A stretch of DNA of 64,000 bases from Euborellia annulipes. Taxonomy: Eukaryota; Arthropoda; Insecta; Dermaptera; Anisolabididae. Position 1 is the stretch's first letter. Each line of letters starts with the position of its first letter. Both the position numbers and the translations under genes were made by a program. Location: positions 1 through 64,000 of the forward strand of contig JAKCPI010001012.1 of assembly GCA_023213315.1 (NCBI GenBank), written 5' to 3'. Below, one piece after another: positions 1-10,984 of this stretch. The notes under the pieces were generated by a model. The model was not told the DNA's origin. It saw only the letters and a program-made list of their open reading frames with translations, and searched no databases.

Positions 1-249
1 TTAATTAAGCCACCACTAAAACACACCCCAATTTAAAAAATGCTTCCTATGGTTCTTTTTAATTATTTATTTATTTATTAGGGATATATTCGAACTTAAA
101 TAATTTTTAAAGAGACTTATTTAAATAATCAACCCCGAAAACCCACCCCCAATTTAAAAAAATACTTCTATCCGTGTATTTATAAAATTATCTAGCACGC
201 TTAAAATCTTTAAGAAAAATATACTTTTTAAAGTCTTTTCTTTTTTTTT

Positions 250-480
250 AAGGTGCGCGTCTCCGGGGTCGCTAATTTTGCGGACTTTCCAGCGGCCACA
301 ATTTTGAAGCTATCGACCTCAAAATTTTTTTTAAATTAAAGCTATTTAAAATATCTACAACTTATCGAAGCCCTTTTTTTGATTTTTCAAAAAAAAAAAA
401 AAAAAAAATTTTTTTAGATTAATCGCATTAAATAAAAGATATTTAAAAAAAAGGAGCTCTATAAGTTGTAGATAATTAAA
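250..480 (+). mobile_element. TTAA-flanked MITE, 5' part (copy 1)
   Basis: Begins GGTGCGCGTCTC right after TTAA and runs through the same interior as the complete copy at 17611-17992 (ACTTTCCAGCGGCCACAATT, then AGCTCTATAAGTTGTAGATA). The right terminus is missing; low-complexity A/T sequence follows. It is the most diverged of three copies and contains no coding potential. Confidence 0.55.
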
Positions 481-930
481 TATATATATATATATTATTA
501 ATATATATATTTTTTTTTTAAATTTAATGGAATGGGACCTTCTTAAGAAAGTTAATTAATTTTTATCTAAACAAAGATTTCAAATATAATTTTTAAATTG
601 CGAGTCCCTGATTTTACTTAACATTTTCTAATTAACAAATGATTTATTTATAAAAAAAATTTTCTTGAAAAAGCCCCAGGTTCAAAAAAAAAAAAAAATA
701 AGTGACCTAAGGGTGTACAAGGGAAGGGAAATGTCTACTCTTAAAATAAGTAAAATAGTTAAATTCCTGAGTTCATAGAGCCACCCCATGAATTAAATGA
801 ACATTTCTAATTATTATTTGAAATTGCAGTGGAGAGAGAGTTTTTTAGATTAAAAATTTAAACACTTACAAAGTCGAACGTTTTCAGAAAAAGACGATGT
901 CTAAGTTGAGATATTCTTGTTTTATCGGAC

Positions 931-1048
931 CTGTTTCTTTTGATATTGCATTCCATATGAACCTTCCAGCAAATAATCTCTTGATTATCGGGAGATTTTC
1001 ACTCTTCGTCTTCATTACCAGCCGCTCGCTAAGTTGTCCCCTTTTAGT
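931..1048 (-). other. Exon-like segment, unassigned
   Basis: On the minus strand an acceptor (TTTTTTCAG) precedes a frame open for 39 codons (TKRGQLSERLVMKTK...), ending at a possible donor (ACAG|GTCCGA); the frame continues 13 codons past it to a stop. No family recognised. Its phase does not agree with the exon-like segment at 1443-1515, so a joint coding model fails. It may be a non-coding exon or chance. Confidence 0.22.
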
Positions 1049-1442
1049 CTGAAAAAATATAAAAAAAGGAATATATTTAAAAATACAGTTTTTTAGAATA
1101 AATTATTAGTGTTGATTAAATTAATGAATCGGCTATCCAAGGTTTGTGTCTTAATTTTAATTTTATGCTGTAATTATATTTTCCTCTCAACGAACGAAAT
1201 AATTAAAAGGCATTCTAACATAAGAATTCGCAACTAAATAAGTTATTTTCCGATTTTTTTTTATTTGCAGACTCAAATGATAGTATTTAAAAAATATCTA
1301 ATTATAAAAATTGAAAAAATTTAATGAGAAAATTTTTTATTTTTTAAGATAATATTTATGTTTACTGGATTGACTCGAGTAAAAGACATTAAGAAATTCT
1401 ATTTTGTTTGGATTAAAGTGAAAATTTAAAACGATGATTTAC

Positions 1443-1515
1443 CTCTTTTATGTAGCTGCATTTCCGTATGATAAAAATCCATCCTTTGTGATGCCGAATT
1501 CCTTTTCAAGAGATC
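1443..1515 (-). other. Exon-like segment, unassigned
   Basis: 73 bp bordered by TTCCAG and AAAGAG|GTAAAT on the minus strand. One frame is fully open (DLLKRNSASQRMDFYHTEMQ...), but the phase inherited from 1794-2011 reads a different frame that stops at TAA near the 3' end. Not recognised. Confidence 0.22.
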
Positions 1516-1793
1516 CTGGAACAAAGATTTTAATTATTTGTCATTTCTATTAAAATATTAAATATATTTGCTGTATCATTTCTTATCTTTTTCTTGATTT
1601 AAACTACTGTATAAAAAAAAATTTTTTGTTAATAGAAAAATAATTTTAATTAATGAAATGTATTAGAAAATCATACTGTATGAGTTATGAATTGAATAAT
1701 GAAATTTTTTGATACAATAAGAAATTTGGCTTTAATTTTAGTTAAAAATAAAAGTGAATTATTAAAATTATTAGAAAAATATATTTATCTCAC

Positions 1794-2011
1794 CAGATGG
1801 AAACGCGATGGATTTTATGAGGTACTTCCATTTCCCTTCAAAGTCACCCGCCCCACACCTCTCGGCAGGTTCCGAGTAAGCCAAGTCGGAGACATCCTTA
1901 TTTTTAAGGCACTTGGGCCCTTTGTGTCTATGGGGTGAGAATTTCTTCCATTTTCCTAACCAAAGAGGAGACTTCGGTTGGATTATTTGCGGCAAGCTGG
2001 TTTCGAACTCC
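1794..2011 (-). other. Exon-like segment, unassigned
   Basis: 218 bp with a clear acceptor (TTTTTTACAG) and donor (CATCTG|GTGAGA) on the minus strand. One frame is open throughout (about 72 codons, lysine- and tryptophan-containing, with SPLWLGKWKKFSPHRHKG). The phase donated by the segment at 2563-2701 instead reads GVRNQLAANNPTEVSSLVRK and stops after 27 codons. Local GC is higher than in the flanks. No family recognised; it could be a terminal exon of an unknown gene or a non-coding exon. Confidence 0.33.
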
Positions 2012-2173
2012 CTGTAAAAAATAAAAATTATTATTTTTTCTTATTAAATTGATGATTCGTGTGTTTGTGTGTAGAAAAAAAAGAGTTTACAAAAATATAA
2101 AAAATAATATTAATAAACGATTTTTTTAAACTTATATTTAAGGAAAAATATTAATGATATTAAAGATGTACAC

Positions 2174-2442
2174 TAGGAACCGACCGAATATTCGGTTTCG
2201 GCCAGTTTCGGCCAAAAAGTAGCCGAAACCAGAGTCTGAAAAAATGGGGGACTCGCATGCAAAAAAAAAAAGGTAAAATGATTTTCATTGGAGGGAAAAA
2301 AAAATTCAAAAAAAAAAAAAAAAGGTAAAATGAAAAAAAAATTTTTATAGGAAATACAAGTTTCGGTTTCGGCCGAAACTAAGGTTGAGGCCGAATATTC
2401 GGTTTCGGTTTCGGCTGAAAATCTTGTTTCGGTCGGACCCTA
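2174..2442. mobile_element. hAT-like MITE, TSD ATGTACAC
   Basis: 269 bp bounded by TAGGAACCGACCGAA and its complement TTTCGGTCGGACCCTA, with exact 8-bp repeats ATGTACAC at 2166-2173 and 2443-2450. The interior repeats CGGTTTCGGCC motifs in both orientations. The duplicated flank at about 15334 carries a single uninterrupted ATGTACAC and so shows the empty site. An 8-bp duplication is the mark of the hAT superfamily. Confidence 0.85.
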
Positions 2443-2562
2443 ATGTACACCCTATTACACCCTCTGGTTTCAAGTTTTTAGACAAAGGGTAATTTTATAA
2501 ATATTTAAATAAAACTAAAATGTTAACCTTTTATGCAAGTGAAATATGCATGTTATAAATAC

Positions 2563-2701
2563 CTTGTAATTGTGGAGAGGGGGTGCGTGTGACGTTTTAT
2601 TCTCACAGACAGAATCGCACTGGGGAAGAGGCACTTTGCAGAGTGATGAGTTCAATCGACTAGCTTCTTGGCCTCCTTGACGCAGATGGATTTGCTCTCT
2701 T
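2563..2701 (-). other. Exon-like segment, repeated family (copy 1)
   Basis: 139 bp with acceptor TTTGTTTCAG and donor AAG|GTATTT on the minus strand. One frame is open for 46 codons (REQIHLRQGGQEASRLNSSL...). Copies occur at 10208-10360 and 15467-15605. Copy 3 has the same length but a TAA one codon before the donor, and copy 2 carries a 14-bp insertion that shifts the frame, so at least those two are not intact coding exons. Product unknown. Confidence 0.35.
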
Positions 2702-3026
2702 CTGAAACAAAGAAATAATTTTTTTTTTAATCTTCTTCTATCATTATATTTTAAGTATTCAATAAAGATTATTTGATTAAATAATTGTTTTATTTTCCTT
2801 AATCCTTTCCTTTCTCATGAATATAAAAGGGAATTAACACAATTTTAATTAGAATTTTTACCTCATTCAGATAATGGAATATTTGAAAATAATTTTTTTA
2901 ATTAAGTACTTGATTTGTTTATAATTTCTTTCTATTAAAAAAAAAAATTGAGTGATTTTTATGGAAAATTTTATAAAAAATAGATAAATATATAATCAAG
3001 TAATTTGCCCCATCCAACCCTCTCGA

Positions 3027-3293
3027 GGCCCCCGAGTTTGGCGTAGTAGGTAGCGTGCCTACCTCCTATACCAAACGTCGCGGGTTCGGACCCAGGCAGT
3101 CCGATGATTTTATTTAAGCCATTTGGCTACCAGTTGGCTTAAATAGAAACGCCTGAACCCCCAATATATATATTAATTACAACGGTTATCGTCTAAAGTC
3201 TTAAATGGCCTGAGTTGCCGAAAAGACTGTGTGAATGTGTGTGTGAGTGTGAATGAGAAAAAAGTGTGAATGTTTAAAAAAAAAAAAAAAAAA
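3027..3293 (+). mobile_element. tRNA-derived SINE, family 1
   Basis: Pol III A-box-like TTTGGCGTAGTAGGTAGCG and B box GCGGGTTCGGACCC head a 270-bp element with a TTTAAGCCATTTGG middle, a GGCCTGAGTTGCCGAAAAG section, a TGTG/GAATG-rich tail and poly(A). The 11-bp direct repeats AACCCTCTCGA (3016-3026 and 3294-3304) flank it. Duplicated flanks at about 4500 and 18176 show the unoccupied site. Moved by LINE machinery in trans, by general knowledge of SINEs. Confidence 0.92.
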
Positions 3294-4772
3294 AACCCTC
3301 TCGACATTTTAAATTAATTGATAAGGGATGAAGAATGGAGAAGTTTTTTTAGAAAAATTAAGATATTTTGAAATTTTAAATTAAATGATAAAAAATTTTA
3401 TATAATTTATTTCATTCAATGGCTATTTTAACCCATTTCCAAAAAAAAACACCCCTATTACTACATTACATTACCAATAAAAGAGAAGAGAGAGATTTTT
3501 AAAGAGAGAAAGTCCTTTACAAGAAAATGTAATTAATATTTATCATATGGCCTAATAAATTGAAAAAATTTGATAGTCAGGATTTACTAGGTACAGAGAG
3601 ACTGGAAGTGCGCTGAGATGGGATGCCCAAACGACAAGGAAAGATGTGAACCCGATTACACCCTATATAAACATAATATAAGAGAAGCTAAACACGTTTC
3701 AGGGAATCTTTCAAACGAACTGACTCCGGGATCAACAAGAAAGCAACTGACTGACTACTCGTGATAGCAATTTGTGCTCCGAGTTTCCAAAAATAAATAA
3801 ATATTAAAGCAATTCTTTTTTTTTTCTATTATTTTTTTAAGCACATTACATTATTAAAGACTAAGACAGACAAGTTTTATTTTATTCACATTAAAAAATA
3901 AACCACCCCTAACCTAAAATCATCCTAATAAGTTGCTGAATTTTTGATACTGATGATTTTTTAATTATTTATTTTTTTTACTAAATATCTATCATAGGAT
4001 AATTAGATTCTTATTAATAAAGTGGGGGGGAAAAGAATATAATAGATTTTAAGATAGAAAGCGAGAACAAGATGGAGAGAAGTGGAAAATTTGTTTTTTT
4101 AAGAAAGCAAAGTATAGTATAGCTTTAAATGATAATCAAATATTATAAAATGAGGGGTTTTTTTATACACGAGATTTGAAAAGAGAGAGAACCTTTCCCA
4201 AGAAATGATGAGATTCGAGTAAAGGCGGGTATTTAGCTTAGCTTGAAATGGGAAATTAATACAATTTAAAAAAATATTTTTTTTTAAAATTAAGTAGCCT
4301 ACTTGATTTGTTTCTAATTTGAAAGGTATAATTCGTTTCTAAAGGGTTTGTTTCTTTTTGATAATTTTTTTGTTTCTTTTTGATAATTTTTTTTTATTTT
4401 AACAAATTTTTCTATTTAAAAAAAAAAATAAGTGATTTTTATGGAAAATTTTATAGAAAAAAATAGATGAGTAGTATATATTCAAGTGATTTGCCCCCTC
4501 CATCCCTCTTGACATATTTAATTATTAATTGATAAAGGGATGAACAATTGAGAAGTTTATTAGAAGAATTAAGATATTTTGAAATTGTCTGTTCTTTAAA
4601 TTAAATGATAAAGAATTTTATATAATTTATTTGAAGTGGCTATTTTAACCCATCACCTCCAAAAAAAAAAAAAACCACCCCTATTACTACAGTACACCGA
4701 TTGAAGAGAAAAAATCTTTTTTATTAGCTTAGACAAAAAGTACTTTCAAATTAAAAACAAATCAAGTACGTA

Positions 4773-6098
4773 CAGTGGCGTACCGAGGGGGGGGGGGGCG
4801 AGGGGGGCGGTCCGCCCCAGGCCCCGAGCGGGCATAGGCCCCCATATATTTAAAAAAAAAAAAATTTAATGAAAATTTCCCTTTGAAAGGCCCCGGCGCC
4901 CTCAGGGCTCAAGTAAAAATGGGAAAATTTAGATAAAAAAAAAGAAAATTTAATAAAAATTTCCCTTTGAGAGGCCCCGGGGCTCTCAGGGCTTAAGTAA
5001 AAACAAAATTTAATGAAAATTTCTCTTTGAGAGGCCCCGGGGCCTTGAGGTCTCAAGTAAAAACAAAATTTAATGAAAATTTCCCTTTGAAAGGCCCCGG
5101 CACCCTCAGGGCTCAAGTAAAAATGGAAAAATTTAGATAAAAAAAAAGAAAATTTAATAAAAATTTCCCTTTGAGAGGCCCCGGGGCCCTCAGGGCTCAA
5201 GTAAAAACAAAATTCAATGAAAATTTCTTTTTGAGAGGCCCCGAGGCCCTTGGAGCTCAAGTAAAAACAAAATTTAATGAAAATTTCTCTTTGAGAGGCC
5301 CCGGGGCCTTGAGGTCTCAAGTAAAAACAAAATTTAATGAAAATTTCCCTTTGAAAGGCCCCGGCACCCTCAGGGCTCAAGTAAAAATGGAAAAATTTAG
5401 ATAAAAAAAAAGAAAATTTAATAAAAATTTCCCTTTGAGAGGCCCCGGGGCTCTCAGGGCTTAAGTAAAAACAAAATTTAATGAAAATTTCTCTTTGAGA
5501 GGCCCCGGGGCCTTGAGGTCTCAAGTAAAAACAAAATTTAATGAAAATTTCCCTTTGAAAGGCCCCGGCGCCCTCAGGGCTCAAGTAAAAATGGGAAAAT
5601 TTAGATAAAAAAAAAAGAAAATTTAATAAAAATTTCCCTTTGAGAGGCCCCGGGGCTCTCAGGGCTTAAGTAAAAACAAAATTTAATGAAAATTTCTCTT
5701 TGAGAGGCCCCGGGGCCTTGAGGTCTCAAGTAAAAACAAAATTTAATGAAAATTTCCCTTTGAAAGGCCCCGGCACCCTCAGGGCTCAAGTAAAAATGGA
5801 AAAATTTAGATAAAAAAAAAGAAAATTTAATAAAAATTTCCCTTTGAGAGGCCCCGGGGCCCTCAGGGCTCAAGTAAAAACAAAATTCAATGAAAATTTC
5901 TTTTGAGAGGCCCCGAGGCCCTTGGAGCTCAAGTAAAAACAAAATTTAATGAAAATTTCTCTGCCTGAGAGGCCCCGGGGCCCTTGGGGTTCAGGGATAT
6001 ACGGTATTTAAAAAATATTTTTGTGTATGGAGGAGAGGGATATAAGGCCCCCACTTCTAGTTCCGCCCCAGGCCCCCAACTGCTTCGGTACGCCTCTG
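4773..6098. mobile_element. Non-autonomous hAT element loaded with a minisatellite
   Basis: Termini CAGTGGCGTACCGAGG and CTTCGGTACGCCTCTG form an inverted pair with the CAGNGGCGTA form common in hAT elements. Exact 8-bp repeats AGTACGTA lie at 4765-4772 and 6099-6106. The paralogous locus at about 11598 has AAGTACGTAGCTAG with no insert, the empty site. Over 80 percent of the interior is a tandem array; there is no transposase. A sister element is at 43388-44551. Confidence 0.93.
4862..5985. repeat. Minisatellite with higher-order organisation
   Basis: Units of about 60-105 bp each contain AAAATTTCCCTTTGAGAGG, a palindromic core such as GGCCCCGGGGCC, and CAGGGCTCAAGTAAAAA. Variant units (core followed by CTCTCAGGGCTTAAG, CTTGAGGTCTCAAG, CCTTGGAGCTC, or with an extra TTTAGATAAAAA linker) recur in the same order, so blocks of several units have been duplicated together. 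The open frames across it are by-products of the repeat. Confidence 0.92.
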
Positions 6099-6339
6099 AG
6101 TACGTAGCTAGTTTTAAAAAAAATTATTTTTTATATACTGTAGATAAAAAAAATATTTAATATATTATCTGAATGAATTGAAGTAAAAAAATTCTAATTT
6201 TAATTATAATATTTCAAGAGGAGACGATAAACAAACAAACCCCACTGAAAATGAATAAACACAGAAAATAGAAAAAATTCTAAAGGGAACGCATCTTCGT
6301 CATTTCGATTGATCATAACGTAAAAAAAAATTTAAAAAA

Positions 6340-7470
6340 AAATCGTCCGAATTGATGAAATTTAACAATTTCTATTTTCATTTATTTAATAATAATTTCT
6401 TATTAAATATTATAGGAGAACTAAATTCTCAGTTAGAAGGGTGGAGGGTGGGTGATAAGGGGATAGAAAGTAATACATATGCTTAAAAGAAAAAAAAAAA
6501 AAAAAAAAAAAATAATTTTCTATTAAAATTTAGTTTTAGAAGAAAAATACTGTTTTGTTTATTAGAAAGGGTGATTTACACCCTTTCTCACCCTCCACCT
6601 GGGGTACACGACTTCATCATAGCGTTGTATTTAAAAATTGGATAGGGGGGGGGGGGGCCATTTTATAAGTATATTTTAAGAGAGAAAAAAAAAATTGAAA
6701 ATAGAAATTTAATTCATTATGCAAATGAGATATGAAAAGATTCATTACCTTAATAAAAAGATGACCAGTCGGGGAGTAACGAATGAGTTTGGGGGATGAA
6801 CGTTTTATTTGCACACACAATATAAAAAAAACTAAACACACGTGAGAGAGATTAAGAAAGAAGAAACGACTGACTCATGTCTCGACTCAAATAAACTAAA
6901 TGACAAACCGCCTGACATGCAGGCAACCAGCAACCAAGCAGACATCGATCGATAGAGAAATATAGCATTGCTCAGAGGAGCGCCCAAGAAAAAAAAATTA
7001 TAAATTCTCTATTTATAAAAATTCCATTCACTTGCAAACAACGGGTTTTTATTCTGTTGGGAATAAATTCGAAATTAAATAACTATTAAAAGACTCCCTT
7101 TATTTACCCACCCTTTAAACTCACCCCTAATAAAATAAAATACTTTCAAGTGTTATTTTTTGTATTTATTTATTTATTAGGGATACATTCGAAGTGAAAT
7201 AATTTTTAAAAGACTCTCTTTATTTACCCACCCCTATTATCAATAAATAAAAATTTTTTTTGCGTTATTTTCTGAATTGATTTGATTCAATAGCTAATTT
7301 AACCCACCTCCTCCAGAACCACCCTTATTTCTACATTTAATAACCAACCAAAGATAAAAAAATATTTTTTTTTGATTAGACAAAAAGGAATTATGGCTAT
7401 ATCTTACCCATTAGAAACAAATCAAGTTGGTAGTTAAAAAAAAATTATTTTGATTTAGTTTTGAAAAATA
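6340..7470. repeat. Segmental duplication, copy A
   Basis: Sequence from about 6340 (TTATTTAATAATAATTTCTT) through CACCCTCCACCTGGGGTACA (about 6590), ATCGATCGATAGAGAAATA (about 6945) and AGAAACAAATCAAGTTGGTA (about 7420) recurs in the same order at about 18590-20475. Copy A lacks the SINE and the hAT element that interrupt the other copy. No recognisable gene is inside; a poly(G) run near 6645 is the main local oddity. Confidence 0.72.
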
Positions 7471-8021
7471 TTTAAATTGAATATTAAATGATCGCAATAC
7501 TTTCTCTCTATATATTCCATAGGGTAAGAGAAAGTAAAAATTATAACATGTACTCACGAATTATAATAAATAAATATGAACGATTGTTCTCAGCGCTAGT
7601 GGGTAATTAAATATTTACGAATAGAAAGAATTTAATTATTGCCATCCCATTCATTTCTATAGACCTAATTTAGAAAGGAGATAATTTTTTTAATTATTAT
7701 TTGAAGTATTATTCTAAGTTAGAATATTCCCATACAGAATTAAAATTTGTAAGAAGAAATTTTTGAATTTTATATTTTTTCCTAATCAAGCAAGTTGATT
7801 TGTTATTAAAACACTTTGGCAAAAATAATGAAAAAAATTCGAATCCCTCTCAAAAAGGAATCTGTTAGTAGCACAATCAAAGGGGGGACTTCTAGAAATG
7901 ATAATCAAATATAATATGAGGGAGGAATTTTCTACGACTATCAGAAATTTTAAAAGAGAAAGACCTTTCCTAGGAAATGAGATGAGATAAATTGAAAAAT
8001 TTGATTGTCAGGACGACTTAC

Positions 8022-8189
8022 CTAGTGAGAGAGACCCTCGGAGAGCGCTTAGATGGATGCTGGAGCGACAAGGCCGATGATTATAAAACAAACGTGTTGA
8101 GATTTCGCTTCTTTTTGATGCTCCCTCATTTGCATGTTGATTTGTATTAGCCGACTTCAATTCGATGCCAAGAGACACATGAAGGGATG
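8022..8189 (-). other. Exon-like segment, unassigned
   Basis: 168 bp with strong signals on the minus strand: acceptor TTTTGTTACAG and donor CACTAG|GTAAGT. One frame is open across the whole segment (55 codons, SLHVSLGIELKSANTNQHAN...). A diverged relative of its 3' half is at about 3595-3665 (CCTTGTCGTTTGGGCATCCC on the minus strand). No family recognised. Confidence 0.35.
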
Positions 8190-8619
8190 CTGTAACAAAA
8201 GAAAATATATTTTATTAATTATTCTAAATATTTATAATATGATAATTATCTATTTTTTTCCTCAGTTTTTTTTTTTAAGTTTTTATAGTATGTAAATGGC
8301 AATTGTGACCTCCATTTCCTAAACATAGGGTTGCCATAATTTATTCAGGCCAGATCCGGGCAGACGAGCTCCGGAGGGGGAGGTCTGGAAGTATGGAAAA
8401 TTTTTTTGAAAATTGGACACTTAAATCTGCGTTTTCAGCTATCCTGAGACATCAAAAATATTAAAATGATATTATGTAGCCTAATTAAATTAATAAAAGT
8501 GATTTTAATTTTTAAATAGCTAAAGTCATTTATAATAAAAAAAATTAATTCCTGATTCCCAAATCATACTTTCCACTAATTAATAAATACAATTAGCTCA
8601 ACTTGTAATTAATAATCCA

Positions 8620-9975
8620 CAGGGCCGCAGACAGGGGGGCTATATCCCCGGGGCCCGGGCCCTTCGAGGGAGCCCGGGCCCATTGCGCTCCCACCTTAAA
8701 ATTCTAATAAAAAATAATTTTCATGGTTAAAATTTCAATTAAAAAAAAATCATTTTCTTGAAATTTTTTTTCCTCAGGGGGCCCGGGCCCTTTAAGCTCA
8801 AATCTTAAAATTTCAATTAAAAAAAATCATTTTCTTGAAATTTTATTTCTCAGGGGGCCCGGGCCCTTTAAGCTGAAATCTTAAAATTTCAATTAAAAAA
8901 AATCATTTTCTTGAAATTTTATTTCTCAGGGGGCCCGGGCCCTTTAAGCTCAAATCTTAAAATTTCAATTTAAAAAAATCATTTTCTTGAAATTTTATTT
9001 CTCAGGGGCCCGGGCCCTTTAAGCTGAAATCTTAAAATTTCAATTAAAAAAAATCATTTTCTTGAAATTTTATTTCTCAGGGGGCCCGGGCCCTTTAAGC
9101 TGAAATCTTAAAATTTCAATTAAAAAAAATCATTTTCTTGAAATTTTATTTCTCAGGGGGCCCGGGCCCTTTAAGCTCAAATCTTAAAATTTCAATTAAA
9201 AAAAATCATTTTCTTGAAATTTTATTTCTCAGGGGGCCCGGGCCCTTTAAGCTCAAATCTTAAAATTTCAATTAAAAAAAAATCATTTTCTTGAAATTTT
9301 TTCCTCAGGGGGCCCGGGCCCTTTAAGCTCAAATCTTAAAATTTCAATTAAAAAAAATCAATTTCTTGAAATTTTTTCTCAGGGGGCCGGGCCCTTTAAG
9401 CTCAAATCTTAAAATTTCAATTAAAAAAAATCATTTTCTTGAAATTTTTTCTCAGGGGGCCCGGGCCCTTTAAGCTCAAATCTTAAAATTTCAATTTAAA
9501 AAAATCATTTTCTTGAAATTTTTTCCTCAGGGGGCCCGGGCCCTTTAGCTCAAATCTTAAAATTTCAATTAAAAAAAATCATTTTCTTGAAATTTTTCCC
9601 TCAGGGAGCCCGGGCCCTTTAAGCTCAAATCTTAAAATTTCAATTAAAAAAATCATTTTCTTGAAATTTTATTTCTCAGAGGCCGGGCCCTTAAGCTGAA
9701 ATCTTAAAATTTCAATTAAAAAAATCATTTTCTTGAAATTTTTCCTCAGGGGGCCCGGGCCCTTAAAGCTGAAATCTTAAAATTTCAATTAAAAAAAATC
9801 ATTTTCTTGAAATTTTTCCCTCAGGGGGCCCGGGCCCTTTAAGCTCAAATCTTAAAATTTCAATTTAAAAAAATCATTTTCTTGAAATTTTTCCCTCAGG
9901 GAGCCCGGGCCCTTTAAGCTCAAATCTTAAAATTTCAATTTAAAAAAATCATTTTCTTGAAATTTTTTTCCTCAA
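8620..9975. repeat. GC-palindrome minisatellite next to a hAT-like terminus
   Basis: About 18 units of about 72 bp, each holding GGGGGCCCGGGCCC, a CTTTAAGCTCAAATCTTAAA stretch and AAATCATTTTCTTGAAATTT. The array starts beside CAGGGCCGCAGACAGG at 8620, which resembles a hAT end, but no matching right terminus was found. Short inverted copies of a GCTATCCTGAG motif lie at about 8440 and 9990. Each 12-bp core is self-complementary. Confidence 0.88.
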
Positions 9976-10207
9976 GTTTGATCTTTTCACGACTCAGGAT
10001 AGCTAAAAAAATTTTTTAAATTGCGAGTCCCTGATTTTACTTAACATTTTCTAATTAACAAATGATTTATTTATAAAAAAATTTTCTTGAAAAAGCCCCA
10101 GACTAGTTTTTAGACAAAGGATAATTTTATAAATATGTTTTAAGAAAGAAAATATAAAAATATAATGTTAACCCTTTTCTCAAGAGAAATATGCAAATTA
10201 TAAATAC

Positions 10208-10360
10208 CTTTTAATTGTGGAGAGGGGGGTGCGTGTGACGTTTTATTATCACAAACAGAATCGCACTGGAGAAGAGGCACTTTGCAGAGAGATGAGTTCA
10301 ATCGACTGGCCCCTTGGCCCCTTTAACGCAGATGGATTTGCTTTTTTTAAGACCTCTCTT
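10208..10360 (-). pseudogene. Exon-like segment, repeated family (copy 2, disrupted)
   Basis: Homologous to 2563-2701 and 15467-15605, with acceptor TTTCAG and donor AAAG|GTATTT retained. A 14-bp insertion near the acceptor (GTCTTAAAAAAA region) shifts the frame, and GAGAAT is changed to GATAAT. It lies in a duplicated block that matches 2435-2720 and 15340-15620. Confidence 0.35.
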
Positions 10361-10379
10361 CTGAAACAAAGAAATATTT

Positions 10380-10984
10380 TAAGTTAGCGAGACGAATAGC
10401 TGAATCAATATGTAGTAGAAAATAAAAGGCCGAGCAGCTATGTTAATTTCTTTATTTAAGGTGCGCGTCTCGGGGGTTTTTTTTTGGGGACTTTCCAGCG
10501 GCCACAATTTTGAAGCTATCGACCTCAAATTTTTTTAAATTAAAGCTATTTAAAATATCTACAACTTATAGAAGCCCTTTTTTGATTTTCGAAAAAAAAA
10601 ATTTTTTTTTAGATTAATGGCATTAAATAAAAGATATTTTAAAAAAGGAGCTCTATAAGTTGTAGATAATTAAATTAGTAATCATTGTGTTAAAAAATAA
10701 TTAATTTTTTGCCTTTAATTAATTAGCTGGAAAGTCTAGAATGAAATGGAACAAGTTGCGTGTTATGCAATGGGGGAACACTAACGCCATCTGGTGCCGC
10801 CTCGAGTCAATCGTGTTTTAACGGTTTTCCGAACCCACAGCGACATGACATGTCTGTCAGAGAACTTAAGAGGTTTTTTTGTTGACTGAACTCTAGCCAT
10901 GAAGATGGTCGCATAGTCGACCGAAACGTCGCTGTGGGTTCTTAAATAAAGAAATTAACATAGCTGCTCGGCCTTTTATTTTCT
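10380..10984. mobile_element. Inverted-repeat element with hammerhead-like core
   Basis: Arms AAAATAAAAGGCCGAGCAGC at 10428 and its complement at 10955-10974 continue inward through TTAATTTCTTTATTTAAG and, across an insertion, AACCCACAGCGAC. The loop contains GAAGATGGTCGCATAGTCGA followed by CCGAAACGTC, a decayed hammerhead-type core (CATGAAGA in place of CTGAAGA). About 9 bp (GAAATATTT) repeat on both sides. The arrangement is compatible with a Penelope-like retroelement remnant, which is an inference. Confidence 0.6.
10460..10831. mobile_element. TTAA-flanked MITE (copy 2, right end deleted)
   Basis: Starts GGTGCGCGTCTCGGGG after TTTAA and runs, nearly identical to 17611-17992, up to ACGGTTTTCC. 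It then joins GAACCCACAG directly: the expected last 12 bp plus the second TTAA (16 bp) are absent, probably by deletion between two GA dinucleotides. It is inserted in the left arm of the inverted-repeat element at 10380-10984. Confidence 0.82.

Noticed and set aside
4850..5942. Long open frames with repeated [24 protein letters not shown] peptides (also at 43542-44035)
   Set aside because: They are translations of the minisatellite on one strand; unit changes shift or break them and the sequence is a hAT interior, so no protein is claimed.
7487..7545. ATACTTTCTCTCTATATATT / AGAGAAAGTA short palindromes at many places (14153, 18402, 36072)
   Set aside because: These look like terminal pieces of the dispersed repeat at 63709 and not separate regulatory sites.
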